Of a stretch of DNA of 64,000 nucleotides, positions 1 to 9,193 are shown piece by piece. The DNA is taken from assembly GCF_030161615.1 (NCBI RefSeq), contig NZ_BSUN01000001.1, forward strand, positions 1-64,000. Reading direction: 5' to 3'. The notes beneath the pieces were generated by a model. The model was not told the origin of the DNA. It searched no databases and saw only the letters and a program-made list of their open reading frames with translations. Source of the stretch: Demequina litorisediminis. GTDB taxonomy: Bacteria; Actinomycetota; Actinomycetes; Actinomycetales; Demequinaceae. The number at the start of each line of letters is the position of its first letter. Within the stretch, counting starts at the first letter, position 1. The position numbers were made by a program, and so were the translations under genes.

Positions 1-1123
1 GCTCGAAGTCGCCGAGCGACATGTCCTCGGCGGTGTCCAGGGTCGGACCTCCTGCCGTCGGCACTGGTGCGACGTTACCGGGATCGACAGCCGCCGACGG
101 CTCAGTCTGAGTGCCCCACTTCTTGCGGTACTGGTGCACGGGTGACGGCGTGCCGGGGTTTCCTGCGTGGTCGAGCGGCACCACTCGCCAATAGCGCGTG
201 TGGTTGGCCGTCTCCGACGTCGGCACATAGACCGTTCCGTTGACCACCCGCGTGACGGGGTTGAGGATGCCGTTACCCGAGGGATCCGAACCGAACTCGA
301 GACGGTACTTCGCGGCGCCAGGCACCGGGTCCCGCCTGAACAGCAACTCAGAGTGAATGGTCGTCGTCTCGTTCACGGGCACGAGGTTCGAGGGAGCCTC
401 CGCCCACGTGATCTGGAACTCCCGCTCCGGCGACCACGCTCCGGTCACCTCAGGGCTCGTGGTGGACGTGCCGTTGTACATTTCTGCGCGCACACGCCAC
501 TTCCACGTCAACACGCCTCCCGCGTTGTCCACGCGCGCGAGCGGCACTGCAGGTGCGTACTGGGTGCCATTGACCTTCACGGTCGTGCCAGACACTCCGC
601 TACCGAGGGTCCCCGACGTGTACTCGAGCCGATAGCGGATAGCACCGGGCACGGGCTCCCACGAGAAGACCGTCGCGTCTGGGTACTCCACGATCCCCCG
701 AACATCTTCAGCACCGGGCCCGATGGGCTGCGGCGTCACATCGTGCCCCACCACCAGCAGCGAGGCTTCGGTGGGCTCGCTCACGGTGAGAGCGCTACCC
801 GATCCCGTGGTCGACGCCACACGCCAGTAGAGATCAGTCTCGTCGCCGACCACCGGCAGTGAGGTGGTGATGTAGTCGAGTGCGTACGTGTCCACCGTCT
901 TGACGGTGCCGGTCGCGAACTCGGGGTTCTCGGACCACTGCAAGCGGTAACCGCTCGCGCCAGGTGCCGCGTTCCACGAGAAATGCACCGTGCCATCGGC
1001 GTTGGCGCTGGCCTCGCCACCGAGCGGAGCATCCGGCCCTGCCGCCTGCGCGGGCAGCGCGACCAACGTTGTTCCGATCAAGGTGGCTACCGAAATTGCC
1101 GCGACCGACCTGAGAAGGCTCAT
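1..1123 (-). CDS. Exported protein with fibronectin-III-like repeats, C-terminus off the window
   Basis: The frame is open from an ATG at 1123 to the left edge, giving 374 residues without the end of the protein. Residues 1-27 are a typical signal peptide (MSLLR start, hydrophobic core, ALPAQA-A cleavage site). The rest is made of beta-rich blocks of roughly 100 residues with recurring YRL and YWRV motifs (for example GASGYRLQW, GAIRYRLEY, GAAKYRLEF), which resemble fibronectin type III or related surface modules. A GAGGAAGAGG ribosome site precedes the ATG. No frame break is seen. A surface-adhesion role is inference only. Confidence 0.75.
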   Translation of the reverse strand, partial: MSLLRSVAAISVATLIGTTLVALPAQAAGPDAPLGGEASANADGTVHFSWNAAPGASGYRLQWSENPEFATGTVKTVDTYALDYITTSLPVVGDETDLYWRVASTTGSGSALTVSEPTEASLLVVGHDVTPQPIGPGAEDVRGIVEYPDATVFSWEPVPGAIRYRLEYTSGTLGSGVSGTTVKVNGTQYAPAVPLARVDNAGGVLTWKWRVRAEMYNGTSTTSPEVTGAWSPEREFQITWAEAPSNLVPVNETTTIHSELLFRRDPVPGAAKYRLEFGSDPSGNGILNPVTRVVNGTVYVPTSETANHTRYWRVVPLDHAGNPGTPSPVHQYRKKWGTQTEPSAAVDPGNVAPVPTAGGPTLDTAEDMSLGDFE

Positions 1124-1245
1124 GCGTGCGCCTCTTCCTCAAAAGTGCGTCACCACGTCGCTTCGTCGGACGTGCTGGCCACACATTAGCGGAGCACGAG
1201 CCCCGGAACCAACGATTCCGCGACGGCGTGTGAGGGTGGCGACAG

Positions 1246-1282
1246 CACAAAGGGGACGAAGCGGTGCTTCGTCCCCTTTGTG
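1246..1282 (-). terminator. Strong hairpin downstream of nusB
   Basis: A perfect 17-bp inverted repeat (arms 1246-1262 and 1266-1282, starting CACAAAGGGG) with a 3-base loop lies 20 bases beyond the nusB stop. It probably ends the aro-efp-nusB transcript. There is no long T tract, so it may work as a GC-rich intrinsic terminator or as an RNA-stabilising stem. Confidence 0.8.
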
Positions 1283-1301
1283 CCCCGGAAGGTGCCCGGT
1301 T

Positions 1302-1725
1302 CTAGTCCTCGCTGGGTAGCGCTGGCGCGTCGCGTGCGATGCGGCCGAGCACTCCGTTGACGAAGTTCGCGGAGTCGTCGGTGGAGAGGTCTGCGGCGAG
1401 GTCGACCGCCTCGTCGATGGCCACGGCGGTCGCGACCTCGTCGTTGCAGAGAATCTCCCAGGCGCCGATGCGCAGAAGGTTGCGGTCGACGGCGGGCATC
1501 CGCTCCAGCGTCCACGACGTGGAGGCATCCTCGATGATCGCGTTGAGGCTCACGCCAGCGAGACACGATGCCGCGCACAATCTCCTGCGAGTACGCGGGC
1601 AGGGGGTGCTGGTGACCGGGGTGCGCGAGGCGCTCGTCGAGGACGTCGCCCACGTTCACGCCGCGCTGCTCGGCTTCGAAGAGGACGTCGAGCGCGCGCT
1701 TGCGTGCCTTGGTGCGGGCTCCCAC
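1302..1725 (-). CDS. nusB: Transcription antitermination factor NusB
   Basis: NusB binds boxA RNA with NusE/S10 in antitermination of rRNA operons. The 140-residue product has the all-helical NusB pattern, with ARTKARKRALDVLFEAEQ at the N-terminus, YSQEIVRG in the middle and AVAIDEAVDLA near the end. The GTG start shares its G with the TAG stop of efp, so the two are translationally coupled. One extra base at 1546-1550 (AGGCT where GAGCTC is required, Arg-Glu-Leu-Asn) breaks the frame. The length, 3n+1, fits one inserted base. A hairpin follows the stop. Confidence 0.92.
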
Positions 1726-2290
1726 TAGTCGTTCACACGGCCGAGGTAGTCGCCCGACTCGGTGTTGACCTTGACCTTGGTGCCGGCCTCGAGGAACAGC
1801 GGCACCTGGATCTCCTTGCCGGTCTCGAGGGTGGCGGGCTTGGTGCCACCGGACGAGCGGTCGCCCTGCAGGCCGGGCTCGGTGTAGGTCACTTCGAGCA
1901 CCACGGAGGCGGGCAGGCTCGAGGAAGATGGGGTTGCCGTTGTGCGAGCCGATGGTCGCGTTCTCGTTCTCCAGCAGGAAGTCGGTCGCACTGCCCATGA
2001 CCTCGGGCGACACGTTGACCTGGTCGAACGTGTCGGGGTCCATGAACACGTAGGACGCGCCGTCGTTGTAGAGGTACTGCATGGTGCGGCGGTCCACGGT
2101 CTCGAAGTCGACCTTGGTGCCTGCGTTGAAGGTCTTGTCGACGACCTTGCCCGAGAGGACGTTCTTGAGCCTTGGTGCGGACGAAGGCGCCGCCCTTGCC
2201 GGGCTTCACGTGCTGGAACTCGATGACGGACCAGAGGTTCCCGTCGAGGTTGAGCACGGAGCCGTTCTTGATGTCGTTCGAGGTCGCCAC
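1725..2290 (-). CDS. efp: Translation elongation factor P
   Basis: EF-P enters the ribosomal E site and rescues ribosomes stalled on polyproline. The 187-residue product has the three OB-like domains: [18 protein letters not shown] at the start, then the loop PGKGGAF around residues 30-36, then [21 protein letters not shown] at the C-terminus. The GTG start is chosen because [10 protein letters not shown] is the usual actinobacterial N-terminus. Two extra bases (2168-2172 and 1915-1919, both at AGCT) split the frame. The length, 3n+2, agrees. The loop lysine is followed by Gly-Gly instead of the Gly-Pro common in Actinobacteria. Confidence 0.92.
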
Positions 2291-2352
2291 GGTGTAGTCC
2301 TTCGGAAGTTCTGAAAAAGAGCCGTCGGAAAGTCTACCCGCCGCATGCGGTT

Positions 2353-2793
2353 CTAGGCGCGTGAACCGATCGCGTCGAGGGCAAGGCGGTACGAGTCGAC
2401 GCCGAGGCCGGCGATCACACCCGTCGCGACGCCGCTGATGACCGACGTGTGGCGGAACTCCTCGCGGGCGTGCGGGTTGGTGAGGTGGATCTCCATCAGC
2501 GTCAGTCCCGCGCCGGTGACCAGCGCGCAGGCGTCGCGCAGCGCGTACTCGTAGTGGGTGAAGGCGGCCGGGTTCAGCACCACGTGCCACCCGTCGTCGA
2601 CGGCCCGATGCATCCAGTGCACCAGCTCGGCCTCGTCATCGGTCTGGCGCACCACGGCCTCGAGACCGTGCTCGCTCCCCCACTGCATGCACAGGGCGGC
2701 GATTTCGTCGAAGGTGGTGGTCCCGTATTTCTCGGGTTCGCGGGAGCCGAGACGGCCGAGGTTGGGGCCGTTGGCGACGAGCACGGTGGTCAT
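2353..2793 (-). CDS. aroQ: Type II 3-dehydroquinate dehydratase
   Basis: Third step of the shikimate pathway, trans-dehydration of 3-dehydroquinate. The 146-residue length is typical of the dodecameric type II enzyme. [17 protein letters not shown] near the N-terminus carries the catalytic Arg and the flexible-loop Tyr, [15 protein letters not shown] holds the conserved Asn and Glu region, and [16 protein letters not shown] contains the catalytic His. The frame is intact. It lies 5 bases after the aroB stop in the aroC-K-B-Q-efp-nusB run, so it is probably co-transcribed. Mycobacterial annotation calls this gene aroD. Confidence 0.95.
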   Translation of the reverse strand: MTTVLVANGPNLGRLGSREPEKYGTTTFDEIAALCMQWGSEHGLEAVVRQTDDEAELVHWMHRAVDDGWHVVLNPAAFTHYEYALRDACALVTGAGLTLMEIHLTNPHAREEFRHTSVISGVATGVIAGLGVDSYRLALDAIGSRA

Positions 2794-2798
2794 GCGGG

Positions 2799-3920
2799 TC
2801 AGCCTAGCGAGATGGTGCCGCCGGAGACCGGAGCCGACGAGACCGCATCGTACGCTCCGAGGAGCAAGGCAGGGTCGGGGCCCTCGAGGCGCACCGGGTT
2901 GCCGATGCCCTGGAGCACCACGAATCGCAGCAGGTCGCCTCGCGTCTTCTTGTCCCGGCGCATCGCCGTGGACAACGCGTCCCAGCGGTCCCCCGGGTAC
3001 GTGGTGGGAAGTCCCAGTGACTCGAGAATGCTGCGGTGGCGCTCCACCGAAGCCTCGTCGAGGCGCCCCGCGAGATGCGCCAACTCCGCGGCGAAGACCA
3101 TGCCGACGGCGACGGCGGAGCCGTGACGCCACTGGTATCGCTCGGTGTACTCGATGGCGTGACCGAACGTGTGACCGTAGTTGAGGATCTCGCGCTGGAA
3201 CGACTCCTTGAGGTCGGCCGCCACCACCGTGGCCTTGACCTGCACCTTGCGGGCGATGAGTTCCTCGAGAACGTCGAGCGTGGCCGGGTCGAGCTCCGGC
3301 GCGCTGAGCGCGGCCGCATGCTGCTCCACAAGGTCCAAGATCACGGTGTCGGCGATGAAGCCGCCCTTGACCACCTCGGCCAGTCCTGCCACGCGATCGT
3401 GGACGGGCAGGTTGGCGAGGGTGTCGAGGTCGCACCAGACGGCAAGGGGCTCGTGGAACGTGCCGACGAGGTTCTTGCCCTCGGCGGTGTTGATGCCTGT
3501 CTTGCCGCCGATGGCCGCGTCGACCATGGCGAGCACGGTGGTAGGCATCTGGATGACGCCGACGCCACGCAGCCAGGTGGAGGCGACGAAGCCTGCGAGA
3601 TCGGTCACGGCGCCACCACCGAGGCCGATGATCACGTCGGTGCGCGTGAAATCGGACTTGCCGAGGACCTGCCACAGGAATGAGGCGACTTCGGCGGACT
3701 TGCCGCTCTCAGCGTCCGGGACCTCCGCCAGGATTGCGGTGCGGCCCGAGGCCTCGATGCGCGCCCGCAGAATCTCGGCCATGGCGGCCAGCGGCGCCGC
3801 GTGCACCACGAGGACGCGCACGGCGGCCTCGGGGATGGACGCCACGGCCGGCTCGATCAGCCCGGTGCCGATCGTCACGTCGTAGGGCTGCGTGGTGTCG
3901 ACGGTGATGGTGCGGCTCAT
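2799..3920 (-). CDS. aroB: 3-dehydroquinate synthase
   Basis: Second shikimate step: NAD-dependent conversion of DAHP to 3-dehydroquinate. The 373-residue product has the NAD-binding GLGGGAVTDLAGFVAST segment (around residues 100-115), then DAAIGGKTGIN, and the metal ligands in the HGSAVAVGM and YGHTFGHAIEY segments. It overlaps the aroK stop by ATGA, showing translational coupling. The frame is intact and the length is typical. Confidence 0.96.
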   Translation of the reverse strand: MSRTITVDTTQPYDVTIGTGLIEPAVASIPEAAVRVLVVHAAPLAAMAEILRARIEASGRTAILAEVPDAESGKSAEVASFLWQVLGKSDFTRTDVIIGLGGGAVTDLAGFVASTWLRGVGVIQMPTTVLAMVDAAIGGKTGINTAEGKNLVGTFHEPLAVWCDLDTLANLPVHDRVAGLAEVVKGGFIADTVILDLVEQHAAALSAPELDPATLDVLEELIARKVQVKATVVAADLKESFQREILNYGHTFGHAIEYTERYQWRHGSAVAVGMVFAAELAHLAGRLDEASVERHRSILESLGLPTTYPGDRWDALSTAMRRDKKTRGDLLRFVVLQGIGNPVRLEGPDPALLLGAYDAVSSAPVSGGTISLG

Positions 3921-4438
3921 GCCTGCGCTCCCTGCTCGATCACCGCGGCCACCTGAGTGGGGGTGAGGTCATCGGTCACGACGGTCTGGGTCGCCAGTCG
4001 CTCGTACACGGGACGGCGCGCCTCCATGAGCGTCAGCCATTGCTGACGCGGGTTGCCCAACAGCAGCGGACGCGACTTGTTGAGCCCCACTCGCGGCGAG
4101 GCAGCCTTCAGAGACACGTCCAGGAAGACGATGGCCGCTCCGGCTCCCGCTGCCTGCTCCAGCAGCGCCTGGGTCGCGGGGCGCAGGATCGCTCCCCCGC
4201 CGAGCGACAGCACGCCGGCGTGGGTAGCCACGGCATCGGCCACGGCGGCCTCCTCCAGATCACGGAAAGCGTCCTCGCCATCGGCGAGGAAGATGTCCGC
4301 GATCGACTTGCCCGCACCTGCCGAGACGTCCTCGTCCGTGTCGCGCCAGTCAAGGCCCGTCGAGGCCGCCAGGGCGCGTCCTACGGAGGACTTGCCCGAG
4401 CCGGGCGGTCCCATCAGGATGTAGCGAGGCACCGCCAT
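3917..4438 (-). CDS. aroK: Shikimate kinase
   Basis: Fifth shikimate step: ATP-dependent 3-phosphorylation of shikimate. The 173-residue protein has a Walker A motif GPPGSGKSSVG at residues 10-20, the shikimate-binding DTDED segment near residue 33, FRDLEE and the glycine-rich LSLGGGAIL, and an arginine-containing lid (LNKSRPLLL). The ATG at 4438 overlaps the aroC stop as TGATG. The frame is intact. Confidence 0.95.
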   Translation of the reverse strand: MAVPRYILMGPPGSGKSSVGRALAASTGLDWRDTDEDVSAGAGKSIADIFLADGEDAFRDLEEAAVADAVATHAGVLSLGGGAILRPATQALLEQAAGAGAAIVFLDVSLKAASPRVGLNKSRPLLLGNPRQQWLTLMEARRPVYERLATQTVVTDDLTPTQVAAVIEQGAQA

Positions 4439-5620
4439 CAACGCAGGTGGTCCGGGATGGCCGCCTCGTAGGACGCAATGTTGCGCTTGACCTCGGCAAC
4501 AGAGTCGCCGCCGAACTTCTCGAGGAGCGCGTCGGCGAGCGTCAGCGCCACCATGGCCTGCGCCACCACGGCCGCAGGGGCCACGGCGCACACGTCGGAA
4601 CGCTGGTGGATGGCCTTCGCGGCCTCTCCCGTCGCGGTGTCGATGGTGTCGAGGGCGCGAGGCACGGTGCTGATGGGCTTCATGGCCGCGGACACACGCA
4701 ACGGCTCGCCGTTGGTCATGCCGCCCTCAAGCCCGCCTGCACGGTTGGTCCGGCGCGTCACGGCACCGTCCTGGTACTCGATCTCGTCGTGCGCCTGCGA
4801 GCCACGGCGGCCTGCGGTGCGGAAGCCGTCGCCCACCTCGACGCCCTTGATGGCCTGGATCCCCATCAGCGCGCCCGCGAGGCGTGCGTCGAGGCGACGG
4901 TCACCGTGAACGTGGCTGCCAAGTCCCACGGGCAGGCCGTAGGCAACGACCTCGACGACGCCACCGAGGGTGTCGCCGTCCTTCTGGCATTCGTCGATCT
5001 CGGCGATCATGTCCGCGGACGTCTCGGCGTGGAAGCAACGGATCGGGTCGGCGTCGAGATCCTCGGTCGCATCGGCCGGGGGCAGCGGCGCGTCGTCGGG
5101 GATGCGCACCGGACCCACCTGAGTGGTGTGCGACACCAGGCGCACGCCTGCGGCCTGCTCGAGGAAGGCCTCGGCGACGGCGCCGAGCGCCACGCGTGCG
5201 GCGGTCTCGCGGGCCGATGCCCTCTCAAGGACCGGGCGAGCGTCGTCAAAGCCGTACTTGGTCATGCCGACCAGGTCGGCGTGACCGGGGCGCGGGCGGG
5301 TGAGCGCCGCCGCGCGTGCGCCGGTGAGACTCGGCAGCGTCCACGGGGTCCGCGCTCATCACGGTTTCCCACTTGGGCCACTCCGTGTTGCCCACCTGGA
5401 TGGCCACGGGGCCGCCCTGGCTGACGCCATGGCGCACGCCACCGAGGACTGTGACCTGGTCCTGCTCAAAGTTCATGCGCGCGCCCGACCAGCCGAGCCG
5501 GCGGCGAGCGAGCGCCGCCTGGATCTCGGAGGAGGTCACCTGGACGCCTGCGGGGAGGCCGTCAAGGGTGCCGACGAGGGCGGGACCGTGGGATTCGCCT
5601 GCGGTGAGCCATCTGAGCAT
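4438..5620 (-). CDS. aroC: Chorismate synthase
   Basis: Last step of the shikimate pathway: FMNH2-dependent 1,4-elimination of phosphate from EPSP. The 393-residue enzyme starts [12 protein letters not shown], with the conserved His; [12 protein letters not shown] and [18 protein letters not shown] are family signatures. Frame continuity needs removal of one base at 5327-5331, where the sequence reads AGACT instead of AGCTC; this is the only site of this type with an inserted A. The gene starts just downstream of the pilus-locus terminator, so it heads the aroCKBQ-efp-nusB transcript. Confidence 0.94.
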
Positions 5621-5641
5621 GGGTCACATTGTGGCAGACGA

Positions 5642-5677
5642 AAGGCCGGGTCCCGACGCGTGTCGGGACCCGGCCTT
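5642..5677 (-). terminator. Terminator at the end of the pilus locus
   Basis: A perfect 16-bp stem (arms 5642-5657 and 5662-5677, AAGGCCGGGTCCCGAC) with a 4-base loop follows the pilO stop by 11 bases. On the minus strand it is followed by TTTCG. It separates the pilus genes from aroC. Confidence 0.85.
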
Positions 5678-5687
5678 GGGCGAAGGA

Positions 5688-6514
5688 CTAGTTCGCTCCG
5701 GACTGGGCGGGCGAGGACTCGGTCGGTGTCGTGAAAGCGTCGTCGGGAATGGACTCGGCGGTCACCACCGGACCCTCGTCCAGCGACGTCAGGTCCGCGT
5801 CCGCGAGGTACAGCGCGGCCTTGATGTACGTCTGGACGCCACCATCGCCGGGTTCCGAAACACCTGCGGGCACCGTGGATCCTTCGACCAACGAGGTCAT
5901 GGTGACCTCGTAGATCTGCAGGAATGGCTGCTCGGGGTCCTGGAGAGTTTGAAGGAAGTCGTAGGCTCTCGTCCGCGGTTCCATACACGGTGAATTCGAA
6001 GGGCTGCAGTGCGAGGTTCTGCGCGAGCACCACGGAGCCCTTCACCGTCTTGACCACGGGTGTGAAGGCCGGGGCCACCACGTTGGTCGTCGCCGCGGGC
6101 CCCGTTTGGAACCGCTGAGCGAGTTGTGTGGAAGGCAATAGCGCGGCCGGAATTTCCCAGCCATCGATCATGTCGCCAAAGTCCTGCGCGGTTTCCCCCA
6201 CCTCCACGCCGGACGATTCGAAGGCCTCCCACATGCGAGTGCGGAAGGTCTCGAGGTCGAGTCGCTGCGGTGCGTTGAGGTCGATCAGCGGCTGCAGCGG
6301 CTCATACGTGGCGAGGCTCGTCACCCATGGCAGAGATCGCCGCGGAATCGGCCTCGATCGTCGTGATGTTGGTGCGCACCAGGTCTTCGTCCGCGCTGAA
6401 CGCCGCGGTCTCGTCGACCTGCGGCTTCACGGCGAGAAACCATCCGAGCACCAGCACCACGATGATGCCGAGGGCCGTCAGCGCCACGATGGGCGCGTAC
6501 TTGGAGTTCAACAT
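5688..6514 (-). CDS. pilO: PilO-like type IV pilus inner-membrane protein
   Basis: A 274-residue product with one N-terminal membrane segment (residues about 8-29, IVALTALGIIVVLVLGWFLA), then a coiled-coil-like stretch and a C-terminal ferredoxin-like domain. This is the architecture of PilO, partner of PilN in the alignment complex. It follows pilM and pilN with spacings of 0-3 bases. Extra bases at 6314-6318 (GDELATYE) and 5963-5967 (DESYDFLQ) break the frame; the length, 3n+2, fits. The assignment rests on topology and position, since PilO sequences diverge strongly. Confidence 0.8.
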
Positions 6515-6516
6515 CG

Positions 6517-7279
6517 TCAGTCCTCCTCGGTGGCTGCGGGGCTGGGAGAGAGTGACGGCAGCGGGGCCGGGGCCGTCTCCTCGGCATCGAGCGCCTCGGG
6601 GTCGATCTCGACGGTGGAGCCGTCGTCGATGAAGCGGCCCGTGAGGGCGGACATGGTCACCGTGGCGGTGCCGTTGAACTCCCAGACCACCGCGCCGGAG
6701 GCGTCGACGTAGGTCTCCGAGGTGACGAGTACCTGCTCGAGTCCGGGAAGCGCCTCGACCGCGGCTGCCAGCGCCGTCGTGGTCTCGTACGACTCCGTCC
6801 AACCCGAGAAGTCGATGGTGCCCATGCCCGGGATCGCAGTCTCTGACGTGTTCCGCAGCCCGCTACCGGTCGCGGTGGGTCCGTAATAGACCACCTTCTG
6901 GAACGTAGTGCCTGACTCAGCCGCGCTGAGCACCGACGCCACCAAATCCTGAACAGCGATGTCGCCATAGCCGATCTGGCCGAGGGTCCACGCCTGCGAC
7001 TCATAGGTCGAAAGGTCCTCGTAGACCGACTTCTGCTCATCACGGTTTTCGATCGCGGTGGTCTGGTCGGTGATCGCGTCGTCGAGCCCGTTCTTCGCGA
7101 GCCTGCTTGGCGCCGAGCGCGAGAACGTAGGCGCCCACCATCACGCCCACCGCGATGAGCACGGCGAACAGCGCAGTCATCTTGACGGCGCGCATCTTGG
7201 TGGCTTCCGCGATCTCCTGTGGAATCAGGTTGACCGCGGGGAGAGCGGGAGCGCCGATCTTCTTGTCTACGGGGTTCAT
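6517..7279 (-). CDS. pilN: PilN-like type IV pilus assembly protein
   Basis: The 253-residue protein has a short cytoplasmic N-terminus with VNLIPQEI (residues 16-23), the conserved PilM-binding NLLP-type motif of PilN. A membrane segment follows (about 36-58), then a periplasmic-type coiled-coil and a beta-rich domain with an acidic, Pro-rich tail. One extra base at 7100-7104 shifts the frame after ALGAKQL. The ATG overlaps the pilM stop as TGATG. It probably forms the PilM-N-O platform with its neighbours. Confidence 0.85.
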
Positions 7280-8335
7280 CACGCGGCTCCCATCGCAAGA
7301 CCCACGACGGTGGCGAGCGCGGCTTCGCGTCCGCGCGCCGGGGTCAGGTCCACCTTCTTGCTGATGCCCACGCCGGCGAGCGGGTCGCCGATCATGACCG
7401 GGAGACGGGTGGCGCTGGACAGTGCCTGGCCGAACCCCTGGAGGTACGCGCTGCCACCGGTGAGGACGAGCCGCTCCACGGCGCCGCCGGGGTTGGAGGC
7501 TCGCGAAGTACACCAGCGTGTTGCGAATCGACTCGATGAGCGGGCCCATCGCGTGGCTCACGGCGTCGACGGTCTGACGCTGTTCCGCGGGCGCAGAGGG
7601 GTTCATGCCGTACTGGTACTTCACCTGCTCGGCGTCGACTGTCGAGCCCTTGTAGGCGGAACGCACTGCCTTGGAGACATCATTGCCACCCTGGCCGAGC
7701 ACACGTACCAGGCGCGGTGCGCCGCGCTGGGACACCACCACAGTGGTGATGGCCGCGCCGACGTTGACGATGGCGACCGTTGACTGCGTGAGCTCGCCCT
7801 TGCAGACGCCGCGCCACAGGGCGAAGCCGGTGTGGTCCACCCGCGAGAGGTGAACACCCGAGCCCTGGAGTGAAGAAATCACGCCTCGCACGAGTTCACG
7901 AGGCGCGGCAACGAGCATGCCGCGTAGCATCTGCCCCTGCTCCCCCGCGAACTCAGCGGTGGGATAGAAGTCGAGCAGTGCGTCGTCCACGGCCATGGGC
8001 AGAGAGTCGCGGACGTGGAACGCCAGCGACTTCCTGATCTGGTCCATGGGCTGCGCGGGGACGTCTACCTCGCGAAGCACCACGGTCGGATGGCCGATGT
8101 TGACGGCCGCCGACTTGGCGCTGACCTTGGCAGCAGCCACCGTCTGCTTGACCACCTCGGCGAAGGCACCCGGTTCCTCGATCTCGCCGTTGCGGATCAC
8201 TCCGGCGGGAACGGCTCGCTCTGCGAAGGCCGTAATGCTCGCGCCGTCGCGGGGGTCGGAACCGCCCTTGAGTTCTACCTCTGCGACGCGCACCGCTGTC
8301 TCGCCGATGTCGATCGCGACTTGTCGTGTTGCCAC
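7279..8335 (-). CDS. pilM: PilM-like actin-fold pilus assembly ATPase
   Basis: PilM is a cytoplasmic actin-like protein that docks on the N-terminus of PilN. The 351-residue product starts MATRQVAIDIGETAVRVAEV, a phosphate-1 loop of the FtsA/PilM family, and ends with LVLTGGSAYLQGFGQAL, the adenosine motif. One extra base at 7497-7501 (YFASSNPGG) breaks the frame. The start is GTG. It heads the pilM-N-O run and lies 68 bases after the prepilin peptidase stop. Confidence 0.9.
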
Positions 8336-8403
8336 CTAATGTCCCCTCTGAACTGCTGTCTTCACGCCTATCGGCATGCACGACCGCTCTCTATAACTCG
8401 TCT

Positions 8404-9184
8404 TCACAGCCCCGCCAAGCGCAAATAACTCTCGGAGATCGCGGTTCCGCACAGTAGCCCGGTCCAGACCCCTGCGAACATCCACGGCCCGAAAGGGATC
8501 GCTACTTGCGCCCCTTGCGGGTGATGGCCATCACCGTGACGCCCACGAGCGCGCCCCAGACAAAGGCCGCGAAGCCACCCACGATGAGTTCCGCCCACCC
8601 GTACCAGGCCAGCACCGCGCCGAGCACAGGCGCGAGCCTTCACATCGCCGAACCCCATCCCGCGGGGATAGATGAACCATGCGCCGAAGTAGAAGGCGCC
8701 AAGGATGGCCGCGCCGAGCAACGCATGAAGCAGACGGCTCCAGTCCCCATCGACACCCGTCCAGACCACCAGGTACACGGCGACCATGGCCGAGAACGGC
8801 ACCACGACCGCATCGGGCAGGCGTCGCACTTCGAGATCGATGGCACTCAGCACGATCGTGAAGAACGCCACGATCAGGGCGAGACCCAGATCCCAGGTGA
8901 CGCCGAGCCACGCCGCGAGAGCGCCGAACACCGCGCCTGTCAGGGCTTCGATCAGCGGATACCGGACGCTGATGGGCTCGTGGCAGTCGTAGCAGCGTCC
9001 CCCCAGGACCAGCCATCCGAGCACCGGCACGTTGTGCCGGAACCGGATCGCGTGCCCGCAGCGCGGACAGGCGCTCGGCGGGTGCGCCACGGACTCGCCG
9101 GCAGGCACCCTCGAGATCACCACGTTGGCGAAGGCTTCCGAGTGCACAGCCCACGAGGACCGCGAACACGATCAAAAAGGCCAC
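8404..9184 (-). CDS. pilD: Type IV prepilin peptidase (A24 family)
   Basis: A membrane aspartyl protease that cleaves prepilin leaders and methylates the new N-terminus. The 259-residue polytopic protein has the zinc-binding pairs CPRC and CYDC (residues about 38-66) and the two catalytic aspartates in SAIDLEVRRLPD and GMGFGDVKLA. Three shifts occur: extra bases at 9132-9136 (LGSFANV) and 8635-8639 (GDVKLA), and a lost base at 8503-8506, where KLAIPFGPW needs AGCTA but the sequence has AGTA. The net is +1, as observed. The start is GTG. Confidence 0.92.
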
Positions 9185-9193
9185 GAACGCGAC

